Part shown: positions 10,869-22,885 of the stretch, in pieces
How positions within the stretch are numbered: position 1 is the first letter of the stretch
Layout of the letters: each line of letters starts with the position of its first letter
Assembly: GCA_021292165.1 (NCBI GenBank)
Contig: CM037877.1
Coordinates: 83,297,691 to 83,361,690, forward strand
Direction of reading: 5' to 3'
Length of the DNA: 64,000 nt
Origin: Shinisaurus crocodilurus
Lineage: Eukaryota > Chordata > Lepidosauria > Squamata > Shinisauridae
The notes under the pieces: generated by a model
Told to the model about the DNA's origin: nothing
Databases searched by the model: none
What the model saw: only the letters and a program-made list of their open reading frames with translations
Made by a program: the position numbers and the translations under genes

Positions 10869-12783
10869 GAATTTTACAGCTGGGGTTTCCAACTTATGAT
10901 CCATGGGTACCAATGTGCCCCAGGGCATCTCTCTTGGTGTTTGCCAGGCTCCCTGTCCCTCCCAATTTTTTATTTTATTTATTAAGATTTAAAAAAAATA
11001 TATTACTGGGAGACTGGCATGCTGCAAAGCAAAGTGTTGCCCCTCCAGCACCCTCTTTATTTGTATTCAAAAGAGTGGTTTTGTGTTTTAAACCTCAGAC
11101 CCCCCCCCCACCTCTGCCCTATACTTAGGTTCTTCAGCGATTTACTTTTCCTTTAGTCTCATCAGTTTGCCTCCTGGGAAATGAGTGGTTTCTGACCAGC
11201 CATGCCCGCCATGATAGCCATTTTATAAATGATCAAGCCCCTCCCCATGTCAGCCATTTTGTGAGAGTGCCCACAACACTCCCTCAAGATTCCAAATGTG
11301 CCCACTGACCCAAAAAGGTTTGGGACCCCTGTTTTACAAACTATTAAAAATGGAAATAAAGATCATAATAAAAAGAACAACTAGTGCATTGGTTCCACTT
11401 CAGAAGCAAAACCAGGAGTGCAATCAGATAATTTTAGCCTCTGGATGTCATGTTTTTCTGTCCTTCTCTCCAGACTTATGATCTTATGGGGCTGGTGCTC
11501 TTCAGATGGAGATGTGTATTACTTAAAAATGTAGAATGCCAGCCCTGAGGCATTTGGGGGCCTTTCCCGGTTATAGTGGAGCCCTGAACATCTGCCCCAA
11601 AGTTGGAACATCAAATTCCAGGAACAAAGCTAAATCGAGCAGAATTATAGAGGCCTCCGTATCCTGTAGATGACTGTCAACAAGAGATCTCTTTCCATCT
11701 CAATCCACTGTCCCATAAATCCAAGATGAGTTTATACTACTTACAGGGCAACCCTAAAATTATTTATTCATAAGTCGTGCTGTGCTCAAATGGGCTTACT
11801 CCCAGGTGAGCGTAGATAGGACTGCAGCTGTAGTCAAACCTGTGAGTACAGAGAAGTCTTGTGATTTTATGGCTGCACTGTATGTTGAATTTATCAGAGA
11901 TTAAAAATTACAATGAAGGATTTTGATTATTAAATATTGTACAACAAAAGCAACCTTCTGCTAGCAACATATTTGATGGTTATGAATAAAGAAGCCTACC
12001 TGAGTATATTAACCACAGATGAATCTACTGAATTCATAAGCATGTGGATTCTGGATTCCTAGGAAAATTAATGTTATCTATTTGACTGCATTTTATGTCT
12101 TCTCTTCAGGGACAGGTTGGACTCTCAAGGCTCCTGATATGATTGCTGATCCTATATACCGGTATCTGTTTTGTATATAGACATTTTACTGGAGTCCAAG
12201 CTCTATTATGAAACAATAGTTAGGACCTCAGATATATAATCTGTTGCCTCTATATCCCAACCCACATCCTTGTAAACATCTCCAGTTTTATAGAGGATTG
12301 CTGGATGCATATTTCCACTGCTCCTCACCTTTTGCAAACATCTAGACTTTGATAGTGTAACTAAGGTAGGGGTAATGGGGGCACTTTCCCTGGGCACAAC
12401 CTGAAGAGAGACACAAAATGGGCCTGAAAGGTTAGATAGTATACTGACCTTTTTGCTAATATTAAGTTATGCAATGTTTTCCTTTTGGTATAGAAGATTT
12501 AAGCATGTTTTCAAGATTTAGATAAAAAAAAATTAGAAAGCTGTATGTATGGAGGCTTAGTGTGGGCAGTAGACTAGAAAGAATGGTAGTAGGGACTGAT
12601 CACTGCTGCCTGACTTGGCTGCTGAGAGAAGGCAGGCTGCTGACTTTTCCCAACAACTAAAGCAAATAAAGCCATCTGTCCTAGCAGCGAAAGCATCAAG
12701 ACGGAGCCAAAGGTGAGCCAAGAGACAAAGGCCTGGAACCAGAGAAGTGAGCCAAGAGACAAAGGCCTAGAACCACAGCCAAG

Positions 12784-12785
<2 letters not shown>

Positions 12786-12817
<32 letters not shown>
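12786..12817. repeat. (CA)n microsatellite
   Basis: Sixteen CA units in a row. Just upstream, a roughly 30-bp unit containing GAGCCAAGAGACAAAGGCCT occurs twice (12715-12775). Confidence 0.95.
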
Positions 12818-12819
<2 letters not shown>

Positions 12820-14275
12820 CAGAGCCATGAAGATCTTGTTACTCAGGGAAGGTCCCAGCCAAACAGGAAGCCTTTTATCACCATTCCTGTTCAGAAGGGG
12901 CCAATGGCTGTCTTAAGTAGTTGGGGCCAATCCAGAACCTAGGAATACTTCACGGCTAGGAAGATATTCCAAGCTGCAGTTCTGAATCTGATTGCTCACT
13001 ATATGGGGCACCTGCATACAGAACTAAAGGTTTCCAGTTCTAGCCCCAGCAACTCCTGGGTCTGCTCTGCCTTCTCTTCTTCCGCCAACATGTACGAGTA
13101 GCAGGTAGCAACATGGGCAAGTGGTTGCCTCTCCATCCTAAATCCCAGTGTGGCTATCAAAGAAGGCAATGACTGGGTCAGTTCTTTTGCAGCGCACAGC
13201 AGCACACTGGTTTTCACACTGCTTTTCAGGCAAGACAGGCTGCAGCAAGCATTTACTGTAGAGTTTATGGGAATTGTGATTCAACGTGTCCCACAGGAAA
13301 TTGCTCCCCAGGCACCTTAAACTACTGCAGGAAGTCCCCGCAGTAATTTAACACACCCTGGTAAGCAGCTTACTGTAAATCCCATAGAAGTTGCTGATGT
13401 GAACAATATCCTTGATCCCGAAGGGTAAAAAAAAAAAAAAAGAGTAGTGAAACATGTGACTAGGGGCTCAGTTGTTCTATCTCCTCATTTATCTTTCTTT
13501 TGCTCTCATGCCACTGCCAATTTGCAGGCTTGTTATTTCATATAGCCACAGAGGGCCAAATTAATCCCACAGCACAGCTCCACTGAAGCAAATCTACCGA
13601 CAATATTTTTGTACATCATGAAATTGGCCCAGAATGGCTCATCAACATGGTGGCCCTTGGGGTCTGTTTTATGACACATCAACTTAATAAATATACGGCA
13701 ACATGGCAGGTCTTCAGAAGCACACGGAATCATCTGTTGCACTACTTTCCATCGTGCTCCCTTTTAAACATATTGTACGTGTCAGAAATGCCAGCAGCAA
13801 CTCAATGTAAAGGTTTAGTTCATGTCATGGGAAAGTCCTACTGAATCTTGGTGCCAAGTTTGGTCCCTTTTCCCAAAGTGATTTGGAATGTATTTCTTTT
13901 CATTTTATCTACTTAAATGCCATATACTAAATTGGGGAACGTGAGCAATGAATTGCTGAGTACTGAAATCAACATTTTAGGTTGCAGATGGAGGACTCTT
14001 AGAGCTACCAGTCAGAAGGTATTGTCCAGCTATTCCATCTTCCCACCCACCCCACCCCTTTTTTCCTTCTATCTACAGTAAGAAAAACGATGGAAGAAGT
14101 GATGGGGAAACACAGGAGGTTTATGAGTTAAAGACAACAATGTCATCTGGACCCACCATAAAATTCCATGAATGAGGCACGGCAATGGTGTGATAAAAGT
14201 CTCATCTGGAAGCACCCTTGCACAGTCAAAAAAAAACCAGAGCATAGCATATGATTTTTGTAAAATTACACTTAC

Positions 14276-14374
14276 ACTGAAGTCCCACAAAGTAGCAAAG
14301 TTCATAGCACTTGCGTCCTCTGCTCTTGGCACAGTTTTTCTGGGTAAAGTCCCATATGGTTTCCCCATCAATGC
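14276..14374 (-). CDS. TMC2: TMC2 exon, PYGTLPRKTVPRAE loop
   Basis: The 99-nt exon holds exactly 33 codons, with a phase 0 border at each end, an acceptor ending ATACAG and a GTAAGT donor. It encodes ALMGKPYGTLPRKTVPRAED and then ASAMNFATLWDFS. The PYG(S/T)(L/I)PRKTVPRAE block is diagnostic of TMC1/TMC2 and lies in the extracellular loop after the first membrane helix. LWDF favours TMC2; TMC1 has LYDF. Because the length is a multiple of three, skipping this exon would keep the frame. Confidence 0.96.
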
Positions 14375-14769
14375 CTGTATTCAAACATAGGGCAAAATGT
14401 TAAAAATGTTAAAACACAGCCTCAACAAGCAAAAGGCCAGCATGTAATATTACAGTGGGAAACTCAATTTCTAGCTCATTTCTGAATTGTTTTATTGTTT
14501 TCCCTCTTCTAATTTCACAATATACTTCATCTTGAAATTATCTGTATGTGAGATTACAGCCTACAAAAATCATTAGCCTGTCACATCAGTGAGATCTCAA
14601 ATATGCAAGTTTATGCATCTTGGACTATTGATTTTGCACTGGGAGGAAAAATGCATTGAGAATCTACGTTTGGCAAACATTTCCTCTCTCTCTATAGCCT
14701 TGGATAGGGCTTTGGCAAGGACAAAGTGCCTTGGACATGTTGCTTTATCTCTTAGCTTCTTGTAGAATG

Positions 14770-15580
14770 GAAATCCCCTTCCCCCACCAACGCGTAGCTG
14801 TTGGTGGGAGGACTATTTGCGCGTGTGGAGGAATGAGAGGTGAGGCTGTTTAATTTTGAAACCACCTATGGGCTCAAGGCGGGGGGAGGAGCGACAGAGG
14901 CCTTTATTAGGCAGTGTCACTCCACCCTCTGCCTCTTTTCTCAAAGCAGCTCCCCCCCCCCCAATTCACAGTGTGGGATTTCTGGTCGCCAGTTGACGGG
15001 GCCGAGTAGGAATTTTGGCTCACCATTGCTGATTGGCCTGGTGGTGGTGTGCGTGTTTCGCCTACTCTACACTGTGTTCTTGGGTTGGGTGCTTTTTTGT
15101 TTTTGCATAGTCTCCCTGATTTGGTCACATTGGCAGTAAGTGCAGGTTTTAGGCAGTGGGGTGAGGTTCAGTGATCATCCCACGGCACCTTTCAGGTGAC
15201 TGGCGATGATACCTTAGCCTCCTCTGAGCCCGGTTTCACGGCACAGCCAGAGGGAGATAGGGTCCGCCTTTGAGGCCAATTCCTCTCACCCGCATGGCGT
15301 TTCACGGCCCTGTGCGGTGACATGGAGGAGGCCTTCCGACACCGCACGGTGTAAAATTGGGGAGTGGTGAGTTACAGCGCCACACCTCCGATTGGGATGC
15401 TTCACCCATTGAAGGGTATACTGGCCAAGAGCCGGTTTAGCTAGCACCCGCACTCGTCCCTTCCCAGATCCTCGAATCAATAAATGTGGCCCTTAATTTC
15501 ACCATCATTCTGTGTCTCGGCTCTTATTTCCTCTTTTGCACGCGCAATTATACCTCACGGCTTCGGTGTGTCATACCATT
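14770..15580 (+). other. GC-rich dispersed-element candidate (LTR-like)
   Basis: The sequence changes sharply to GC- and CpG-rich, with TTGCGCGTGTGG near 14817, CAATAAATGTGGCCC at 15478-15492 and TGTGTCTCGGCTC after it. The polyadenylation-like AATAAA followed by a short T-rich region recalls a retrotransposon LTR. I found no convincing target duplication, primer-binding site or coding region, so the class is open. Confidence 0.35.
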
Positions 15581-15764
15581 ACCATCCAACATTTCACAGA
15601 TAAAAATATGGACAACCTCATAACACTCCAATTCTCACTGCCAATATTGCTGAAGGCTATGCTTTGCCTTCTGTACTGCTGAGTTAGCCTGTAATAGCCT
15701 GTCTTGCACTGATTTAAAAGTCTAAAATATACTAGAAAGATATAAGTGTTCTACAAGACATTGA

Positions 15765-16262
15765 CCCAGTTTGCACATCAAAACTACCCATCGGTTGTTC
15801 ATTAATTTGTTTGATTTGTATCCCACTTTTCTACTATGATAATGGCACTCAAGCAGGTTTAAACCATGGAAATTTATCAACGTGCGGAAGCTTCTCACCA
15901 CCCAATCTCTCCTGCTGAAGCCAGGTGAAGCTGAACAACCCAGCGCTGTCCAAACCAGGTGTTCTGGGTTGTTGGGGGAGAGACAACCCAGAGTTGTAAC
16001 CCATGGTTTGTTCTTGGTTTACAACTCTGAGTTGTCTCTCTTCCCAATAACCCACAATTCCAGGTTCAGATGTCACAATCAGCTCAGCGGGGGGGGGGGG
16101 GGGGGGACCAGGACACTCGCTCACTCCCACTCATCCTACCCATGGTTCAAACAACCCATGGGTGGTTGTGATGTGCCTACTGGACGGTTGTCTACAGTTC
16201 AAAATATATCCCAGCAGCTGCAGTGGGTGAAATGGCAAACTGGGACAGTTTGAACATATGTT
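15765..16262. mobile_element. Inverted-repeat DNA element with poly-G
   Basis: Ends ACCCAGTTTGCACATCA and AAACTGGGACAGTTTGAA are related to the CTGGGTTCGCAC termini. Inner arms include AACCCAGAGTTGTAACC facing GGTTTACAACTCTGAGTTG. A G run occupies 16089-16106. Confidence 0.55.
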
Positions 16263-16833
16263 GCATCTATGAACAAGATAAGGGTTGTGAGCACATTACA
16301 TATCAAAGGTGCTATATCATTAATTACCCTTATGAAAGTAAAAGATATGAAGGCCAGCAAAGGGTCTCTATCATCAGTTAAATCCTACTAAATGTCAGGG
16401 TCATAGCTTGGTCTGGTCCTGATTTTCTTCACAGTGAAATAATTTTAACCAGTTCACTGCACCAATGGAGGCTTTTTTTGAAGCATGATTTCAGCGGGTG
16501 GGTGGGTGATGTTTTCCTCTCAAAGCAACGTTTGGGGGGGTGGTGTTACATTTTAGAATATAAATGCACAGTGTTGGGGAGTGGGCGGTTAGCCCTTCCC
16601 TCTCCAGCAGACACCCCCTCCCAAAAATACCCCCTGTGCCACAATTAACCTTTTTAAAAAGCCTCCACTGATCCCATTGGAGGCTTTTGAGGGAGCAAGG
16701 AAGCTGTCTTATCCCCAATCGAAGTTTGGCAATGAGGCAGGGAAGATAGCTAGCTGGCGGGGGATTTCCTGTGGGTCATGTCAGACCCACCGGTTGGAGT
16801 TTTCTCTTTACTGCTATACGACATTTAAGCCTA

Positions 16834-17028
<195 letters not shown>

Positions 17029-17441
17029 TTAATTGTCCCTGTACTTTGATAGAAAGGAACAAAATGACACAACATGTTTATGCTTACTTAACATACCATA
17101 TATCAGTGTTTAACTGCCCCCCCCCCAAACTATCTATTATCAACTATCTGAACTGGTAAAATTATGGGAAGGTACCAATTATTACTTACATTGCTATGGG
17201 TGATTCTTTTGTGAATATATATTACAAAGGAATTCCAGCACCCTTGATAGCGGTGCATTTGTGGTCAATAAAAGTTGCAGAATGATAAGAGTAACGGTAT
17301 GAAACAATCGAATTTAAATTCTAAAATGTAAAAACCAACAAACTTTGGTTTAAGAGAATAATTAAGCCACTTAGAGATTTATTCATGTGCCAAAAAGCAC
17401 GGCAATTGCAAGTTAAGCTCCTGCCATAACTTCCACACCAT

Positions 17442-17780
17442 GGGGCAGTAAACAACGGGGCAGTGTGCCCCCGCCGATTCCGCTGTGCCCCCGCCGATTC
17501 CGTTCCACAAGCGAAACCCACCACTTGTGCAATGGAGATTTAGAGCTTCCAGGAGCAACTGGAAATGAGCAGGAGCACTCATTTCTCGAATGGGGCAGGT
17601 CAGCGGAGCTTGCATAAGGGAGCTCCGCCGAACAGTCCCAATTCAGAAACGAGTTTCCACTCATTTGGGGGCTTCCTATAGGAAGCGTTAAATCTCCATT
17701 GTGCAAGCGGTGGGTCCCACTTGCACAATGGAATTGGTGGGAGAGACCACTTGTGCAACGGCCCTGTTGGACACTGCCCC
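17442..17780. mobile_element. Family D element with CATGGGGCAGT ends
   Basis: CATGGGGCAGT (from 17439) faces ACTGCCCCATG (to 17783), an 11-bp perfect terminal inverted repeat. Inner arms CAATGGAGATTTAGAGC and GTTAAATCTCCATTG also pair. An 18-base unit, GTGCCCCCGCCGATTCCG, is repeated in tandem at 17466-17502. A second, interrupted copy spans 29989-31530. Confidence 0.7.
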
Positions 17781-18121
17781 ATGTAATCAGTAAACATATT
17801 CTACAGTCTCATATATCGTGCTCACTTACAATTGAGCCTTGATGTACACACACTTTTCTTTGGTCTTCCTGTCCCAATCCTCTTCCGCATTTTCATTAAA
17901 AAAAAAAAAAATCTAGACTCCAACCTCCTGAGAGGCAGGAACCTTCCCAAGATTATTCAGTGAGCATCATGGCTGAGCAAGAATCTAATCTCAGGTCTTG
18001 AAGATGAAAATTTAACTGTCCTCGTTGCTCCACATTGGCTTCTGCACCTTGTGCTCCTTTGGACAGCTAAAATTATAACTATAGGAGATTAGATTTGGTA
18101 ACGAACTAAGACTGATTTGTA

Positions 18122-18280
18122 GATTTATTTATTTATTTCATTTTTTTACTGCCCAATAGCCGAAGCTCTCTGGGCGGTTTACAACAATTAACAAGACAGT
18201 CCCTGCCCGCAGGCTTACAATCTAAAGAGACACGACACACAAGGAAAAAGGAATGGGGAGGGAAGAAGGAGGAATATTTA
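18122..18280 (-). mobile_element. LINE 3' end fragment (antisense)
   Basis: TTTATTTATTT, then TACTGCCCAATAGCCGAAGC and GGGCGGTTTACAACAATT. It is almost the same as 58378-58540, and its start matches the LINE 3' end at 6921. The TTTA run is the LINE's 3' tail seen from the other strand. Confidence 0.65.
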
Positions 18281-18414
18281 TACTCCTGGCAGGGCTGGTG
18301 GAATGGCCCTGCGCTCCCTCTCTTCTCCCTCCTCTCAGCCTGCTGGAATGGCTGCTGGTGGTGACAGTTGAGGGAGGAGGAGCCGTCATGAGGGAGGCCT
18401 TTCATCTAAGTGGG

Positions 18415-18602
18415 AAGGACAGTAGCTCACTGGTAGTGCAGATGCTTTCCATACAAAAGGTACCAGATTCAATCTCTGGCATCGCCAGGGAGGGCTGGGA
18501 AAGAAGGCTCATGTAGAACCCCTGGAGAGCAGCTGCCAGTCAGTGCGTGCAATACTGAGCTTGATGGACCAGCAGTCTGATTCAGTGTAAGGCAGCTTCC
18601 TA
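18415..18602 (+). mobile_element. tRNA-derived SINE
   Basis: The head reads AGTAGCTCACTGGTAGTGCA (A-box region) followed by CCAGATTCAATCTCTGGC (B-box region) at tRNA-like spacing. The body ends CAGTGTAAGGCAGCTTCCTA. Antisense fragments of its 3' part appear at 26209-26310 and 41222-41282. Confidence 0.65.
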
Positions 18603-18726
18603 AATATTGGGGGTGATACCTTGTGAACATTTTCTTGGAACTCGACTTTTTCATTCATTCAGGATTCCCAGCAATATACCAATTATTTATATTCCTCCTC
18701 TCCCCCCCACCCCCGCAATCACTTAC

Positions 18727-18808
18727 TTTCAATTTCTTTTATTTTCATTTCCCAGGGTATGCAGGCTGTTCTGAAATTCTCAAAATCACGTTGAAATTTC
18801 ATCCATTT
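18727..18808 (-). CDS. TMC2: TMC2 exon, cytoplasmic segment before TM1
   Basis: The 82-nt exon has the acceptor CTCTCAG and a consensus GTAAGT donor. It encodes [20 protein letters not shown] followed by MKIKEIE and one base of the next codon. TMC2 has KKWVKFKRDFDNFKTQCIPW at this place in family knowledge. The exon is phase 0 at the start and phase 1 at the end, and fits both neighbours. Confidence 0.95.
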
Positions 18809-19082
18809 CTGAGAGATGACAAAAAGTTAAATAGGACAATAAGGAAAGACAAGAAAGCCAAGAAAAACACTTTCAACATTAGAAGCATTTACGTAAACCT
18901 CTACATTTGTAAAATATCCATAATCTACATGCAGTCCAGATGATCGCTGGAATGGTTTTGGAAGGGATGTTTCTACTGAGGATACAGAAAATTGCAAGTA
19001 ACGTGTCTTCTGTCTCTACACTTTTCTGTCTCATTTAAAATAGCTCTTGCCCATCTTTACACAGGAAGCAGATATGCTGAAC

Positions 19083-19402
19083 CAGAGGTGGGGAACTTCT
19101 TTCAGCCCAAGGGGCTGACTGACTTTCATTTTGGAGAAGCTCTCAGGGGCCACATCCCAGTAGTGGGATGTCATGAAGACAAAGGGGGAGGGCCCAAAAA
19201 ATACCAGCATGCTTTAACTTAAAGCTCTTACTGCCAGTAACTAAGCCTCACGAGAGGCATTTCAACCATTTAGAATAGGGGGGAAATGCACAAAAGCAGG
19301 GAAACCACCAAGTGATTGGTGGTTGGGGGAAAGGGTGTGTGGCCTCCTGGGAAACCCTGGAGGGCCAGATTCTGCCCCTGGGCCTGAGGTTCCCCACCCC
19401 TG
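19083..19402. mobile_element. hAT-like element, CAGAGGTGGGGAAC ends
   Basis: Starts CAGAGGTGGGGAACTTC and ends GGTTCCCCACCCCTG, giving terminal inverted repeats. The 8-bp flanks (TGCTGAAC and CACTGACC) agree at five positions. A diverged copy is at 27377-27711. Confidence 0.65.
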
Positions 19403-19564
19403 CACTGACCATTGCCATACTTTCGTACCAGGGCAGGGATGATCTGAAAATGCTATATAAGAAGAAATGGAGGAGACATGAAGCAGAAGGTTCTTGTGCA
19501 TCCACTTATCCCGCCTCTGTATATTTCATCAACTGAAGCACTTTGAGTTGCACTTCAGCTCCAT

Positions 19565-19842
19565 CATGACCCAACCCACACATCTTAACCAAGTGTTATC
19601 TCTCCTAATACTAGAACCCAAAGGGGTAATCCCATGAGGTTGATTGGTGGGAGATTCAGGACAGATAAAAGGAAGTACTTCTTCACACAGAGCATAGTTA
19701 AACTATGGAATTCACTCCCACAAGATGTAGTGATGGCCACCGCCCACCAGTTTGGATGGCTTTAAAAGGGGATTGGACAAATTCATGGAGGAGAAGGCTA
19801 TCAATGGCTACTAGTCCTGATGGCTTTATGCTACCTCCAGTC
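19565..19842 (+). mobile_element. CR1-type LINE 3' UTR, left part
   Basis: Contains GGAAGTACTTCTTCACACAG, ATGGAATTCACTCCC and GACAAATTCATGGAGGAGAA, which continue into CTCAGAGGCAGT. The second half resumes at 22059; the two were separated by the LINE at 19854-22058. An uninterrupted 3' part is at 42305-42572. Confidence 0.75.
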
Positions 19843-19853
19843 TCAGAGGCAGT

Positions 19854-22058
19854 CATCATCATCATCAGGCGATCACTCGTGACCGACCGAGTAAGATTGT
19901 CTTCCGGGATAAAAGGAGGAAATTCTAAAGAAGATTGTGTAGACTCTAGCGATGGGTCCGTAAGTGACTGTGGAGGCCAATTCTAGATCCACACAGCTTC
20001 CCACAGTGAGGACACAGGTGACCAGATAGAAGATGGTCCTGTAAAGGATTCATTTGACGTGCTTTTCGCTTAGCACGTTTCTCCCTTTCACCTTGCACTC
20101 GGGGTTCTTCAAAGTCCATGGAACCTTTGTGAAAGGCCAACCTCCATTTAGATCGTTCATGGGCCAGAGCTTCCCAGTTTTCGATGTTTATATTGCATTT
20201 TTTTAGATTAGCCTTATGAACATCTTTAAACCTCTTATATTGACCACCGATATTCCGCTTTCCATCCTTGAGTTGGGAGTAAAGTAACTGCTTTGGGAGA
20301 CGGCAGTCAGGCATTCGAACAACATGACCGGTCCACTGAAGTTGGCGTTGAAGGATCATTTTTTCAATGCTAGTAGTCTTTGCTTCTTCCAGTACACTGA
20401 CATTTATTCGTCTATCTTCCCAAGTAATTCGCAGGATTTTCCGGAGGCAACGTTGATGAAACCTTTCAAGGAGGTGGAAGTGACGTTTATAGATAGTCCA
20501 TGTTTCACAGGCATACAATAAAGTTCGTAATACAATGGCTTCATAAACCAGTGTTTTGGTCTTCTTACACATATCCCGATCCTCGAACACTCTATGTTTC
20601 ATTCGAGAAAATGCGGCACTTGCGGAGCTCAAACGATGCTGGATTTCACTGTCGATGTTAGCTGTAACAGAAAGATAGCTGCCAAGATAGAGAAAATGAT
20701 CGACATTTTCCAGTATTGTCCCGCCAAGCTGGATAGATGGCATCACCAAAGGGTTAGCTTGCACTTGCTGATGAAGCACTTTGGTCTTTTTGATGTTAAG
20801 TGAGAGACCAAGTTTTTCGTATGCTTCTGCAAAAGCATTTAGGATAGTTTGGAGATCATCCTCTGAATGTGCGGAGACCACATTATCATCAGCATACTGA
20901 AGTTCCACAATGGAGGTTGTAATTACCTTACTTTTTGCTTTCAGCCTGCTGAGATTAAAAAGCTTTCCATCTGTTCGATATATAATTCCCACACCAGTGG
21001 GAAGTTTCCCCTTGACAAGATGTAAAACCATGGCGATGAAAATGGCAAATAATGTTGGGGCGATAACACATCCCTGTTTAACACCTGATCCCACTTTAAA
21101 TGGAGCACCATGAGAGCAGTTGTTGTCCAAAACCGTTGCCGTCATGTTGTCATGGAGAAGTCGCAAGATATTCACAAATTTATTGGGGCATCCAATTTTC
21201 ATAAGGATAGTCCAGAGAGCTGTATGGTCTACAGTATCAAAGGCCTTAGCCAAATCGATAAATGCCATATAAAGGGGTTGATTTTGCTCCCGGCATTTTT
21301 CTTGGAGCTGACGTGCAGTAAAAATCATGTCTACTGTCCCTCTAGAGGGGCGGAAACCATACTGAGTTTCAGGGAGGATCTCTTCTGAAATAGATAGAAG
21401 ACGGTTTGCGAGAATCCTAGCAAATATTTTACCTGCGGTTGCTAAGAGAGAAATGCCCCGATAGTTTCCACAGTCTGTTCTATCACCCTTCTTAAAGAGG
21501 GTGATAATTATGGCATCCCTGAAGTCTTCTGGGATCTCTTCTCTTATCCAGATTTTTTCAATGAGTTTATGAAGATGTTGTACAAGTTCGGGGGCCCTTC
21601 TTTAAAGATTTCAGCAGGAATCCCATCTGGTCCACTAGCTTTGTTGTTCTTCATTTGATTAATGGCTTTTTTTACTTCATCCAAAGTGGGGAGTATTGCA
21701 AGTTCCTCTTTAATTTGTTTTTGTGGGATTTGCGAAAAAATCTCATTATCCACCTTAGATTTACGATTTAAAAGGTCATAATAATGCTCTTTCCAACGCA
21801 GTGCAATAGACTCTTTGTCTTTTAAGAGTTTGGTGCCATCTTTTGATTGTAAAGGGTTTGTACCATAGGTTTTTGGTCCATAAATGGCCCTTGTGGCCTT
21901 AAAAAAGCCCCGTGCATCATGAGATTCTGCAAGTTGTTGAATTTCTTCAGCTTTCTTTTTCCACCAAGCGTTCTTAAGTTCTCTTGTTCTTCTTTGGACC
22001 TCAGCCTTTGCGCTAGCGTAGGTTTTTTTTTTTTTAAGCAGCATTTCAAGGAGAGGGA
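19854..22058 (-). mobile_element. 5'-truncated non-LTR retrotransposon
   Basis: A perfect 11-bp target duplication, TCAGAGGCAGT, flanks the element at 19843-19853 and 22059-22069. On the minus strand it carries a reverse-transcriptase frame, a short 3' UTR, and ends in an ATG-repeat tail. The endonuclease region is absent, so the copy is 5'-truncated. It lies in the TMC2 intron in the same orientation as the gene. The clade is not certain: the C-terminal C2H2-like finger and the short tandem-repeat tail fit RTE-like or related elements. Confidence 0.9.
19946..22020 (-). pseudogene. Reverse transcriptase ORF, one frameshift
   Basis: The main open frame ends at 19946. Counting from the methionine at 21328, RT motif A (FIDLAKAFD) is at residues 23-31, motif B (GVKQGC) at 82-87 and the catalytic YADD at 145-148. 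A C-terminal finger has C439, C442, H455 and H459. The frame is open well upstream of that methionine, with YGFRPSRGTVD just before it. The N-terminal part (22020 to about 21590, including KKAINQMKNNKASGPDGIP) is in another frame because of a small indel near 21590. RNA-directed DNA synthesis is the family function; this copy is not intact. Confidence 0.85.
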
Positions 22059-22245
22059 TCAGAGGCAGTATGCCTATGTGCATCAGTTGCCGGGGAACAT
22101 GAATGGGAAGGTGCTGTTGCACTCATGTCCTACTTGTGGGTTTCCCACAGGTAGTTAGTTGGCCACTGTGTGAACAGAATGCTGGACTAGATGGACTCTT
22201 GGTCTGATGCAGCATGGCTTTTCTTACATTCTTACGGTTCACCAA
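22059..22245 (+). mobile_element. CR1-type LINE 3' UTR, right part
   Basis: Resumes with CAGAGGCAGTATGCC and runs through GCTGGACTAGATGGACTC to CATGGCTTTTCTTACATTC. It matches 42400-42572 and completes the element cut by the LINE insertion. Confidence 0.75.
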
Positions 22246-22622
22246 GAATTGTTTATGTATTTATAATTTATAATATTTCCAGCCTGCATACTTCTGATAA
22301 CTATGCTCAGGACAGCAGCCCTAAGGGCACAATGATGCATTTACTCCCAGTGATTTGAATCGGACTGTAGCATGTGGATTACTTGCTCTGTGATTTTCCT
22401 AAGCATCATTGGATTTTAATACTTCCGTTTATTTGCCATTTGCAATTATTGTGAATGCCCATGTGGTGTTATATCCTCTTCTGACTCCAATCAGCACTCG
22501 AGTGCTCAGACTTATTTTATTTATTATTTTTCATGCTACAATTTGAGAACGCAAATGTGTTTAATGTTTAATATAAAACCAGAACGGTGTTTTGCAGCAT
22601 TGGCAGAAGTGGCATACCCTGA

Positions 22623-22624
<2 letters not shown>

Positions 22625-22659
<35 letters not shown>

Positions 22660-22672
22660 TGCGTGTGTGTGT
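22625..22672. repeat. (TG)n microsatellite with CG variants
   Basis: About 24 TG units with two CG-containing interruptions. Confidence 0.95.
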
Positions 22673-22794
22673 TTAGGACAACTAAATGTGATCCAAATGA
22701 GAGTGACCCATTCATTTTAGAAGAGATATTTGGAAACGAAGGACTGACATAGAACAAGTGAGCTATTTCATAGAAATAATGAGATAAGCCTTAC

Positions 22795-22885
22795 TTTCAT
22801 CATCATCACTTTATATGCATAAAACTTCTTCCCTTTGCCTTTGCCAAGAGCCCCTTCAAATTTTTCCACAAAACGTTGGGCTTCT
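22795..22885 (-). CDS. TMC2: TMC2 exon, EGALGKGKGK segment
   Basis: The 91-nt exon has an acceptor with a T-rich tract ending TTCAG and a GTAAGG donor. It encodes EAQRFVEKFEGALGKGKGKK followed by FYAYKVMMMK. The block EGALGKGKGK is a hallmark of TMC1/TMC2. The exon ends in phase 0 and joins KKWMKF of the next exon. The donor-side intron (18809-22794) carries a 2.2 kb LINE in the same orientation as the gene. Confidence 0.95.

Noticed and set aside
12574..12828. Open frame with CVCVCVCV
   Set aside because: A translation of the CA microsatellite.
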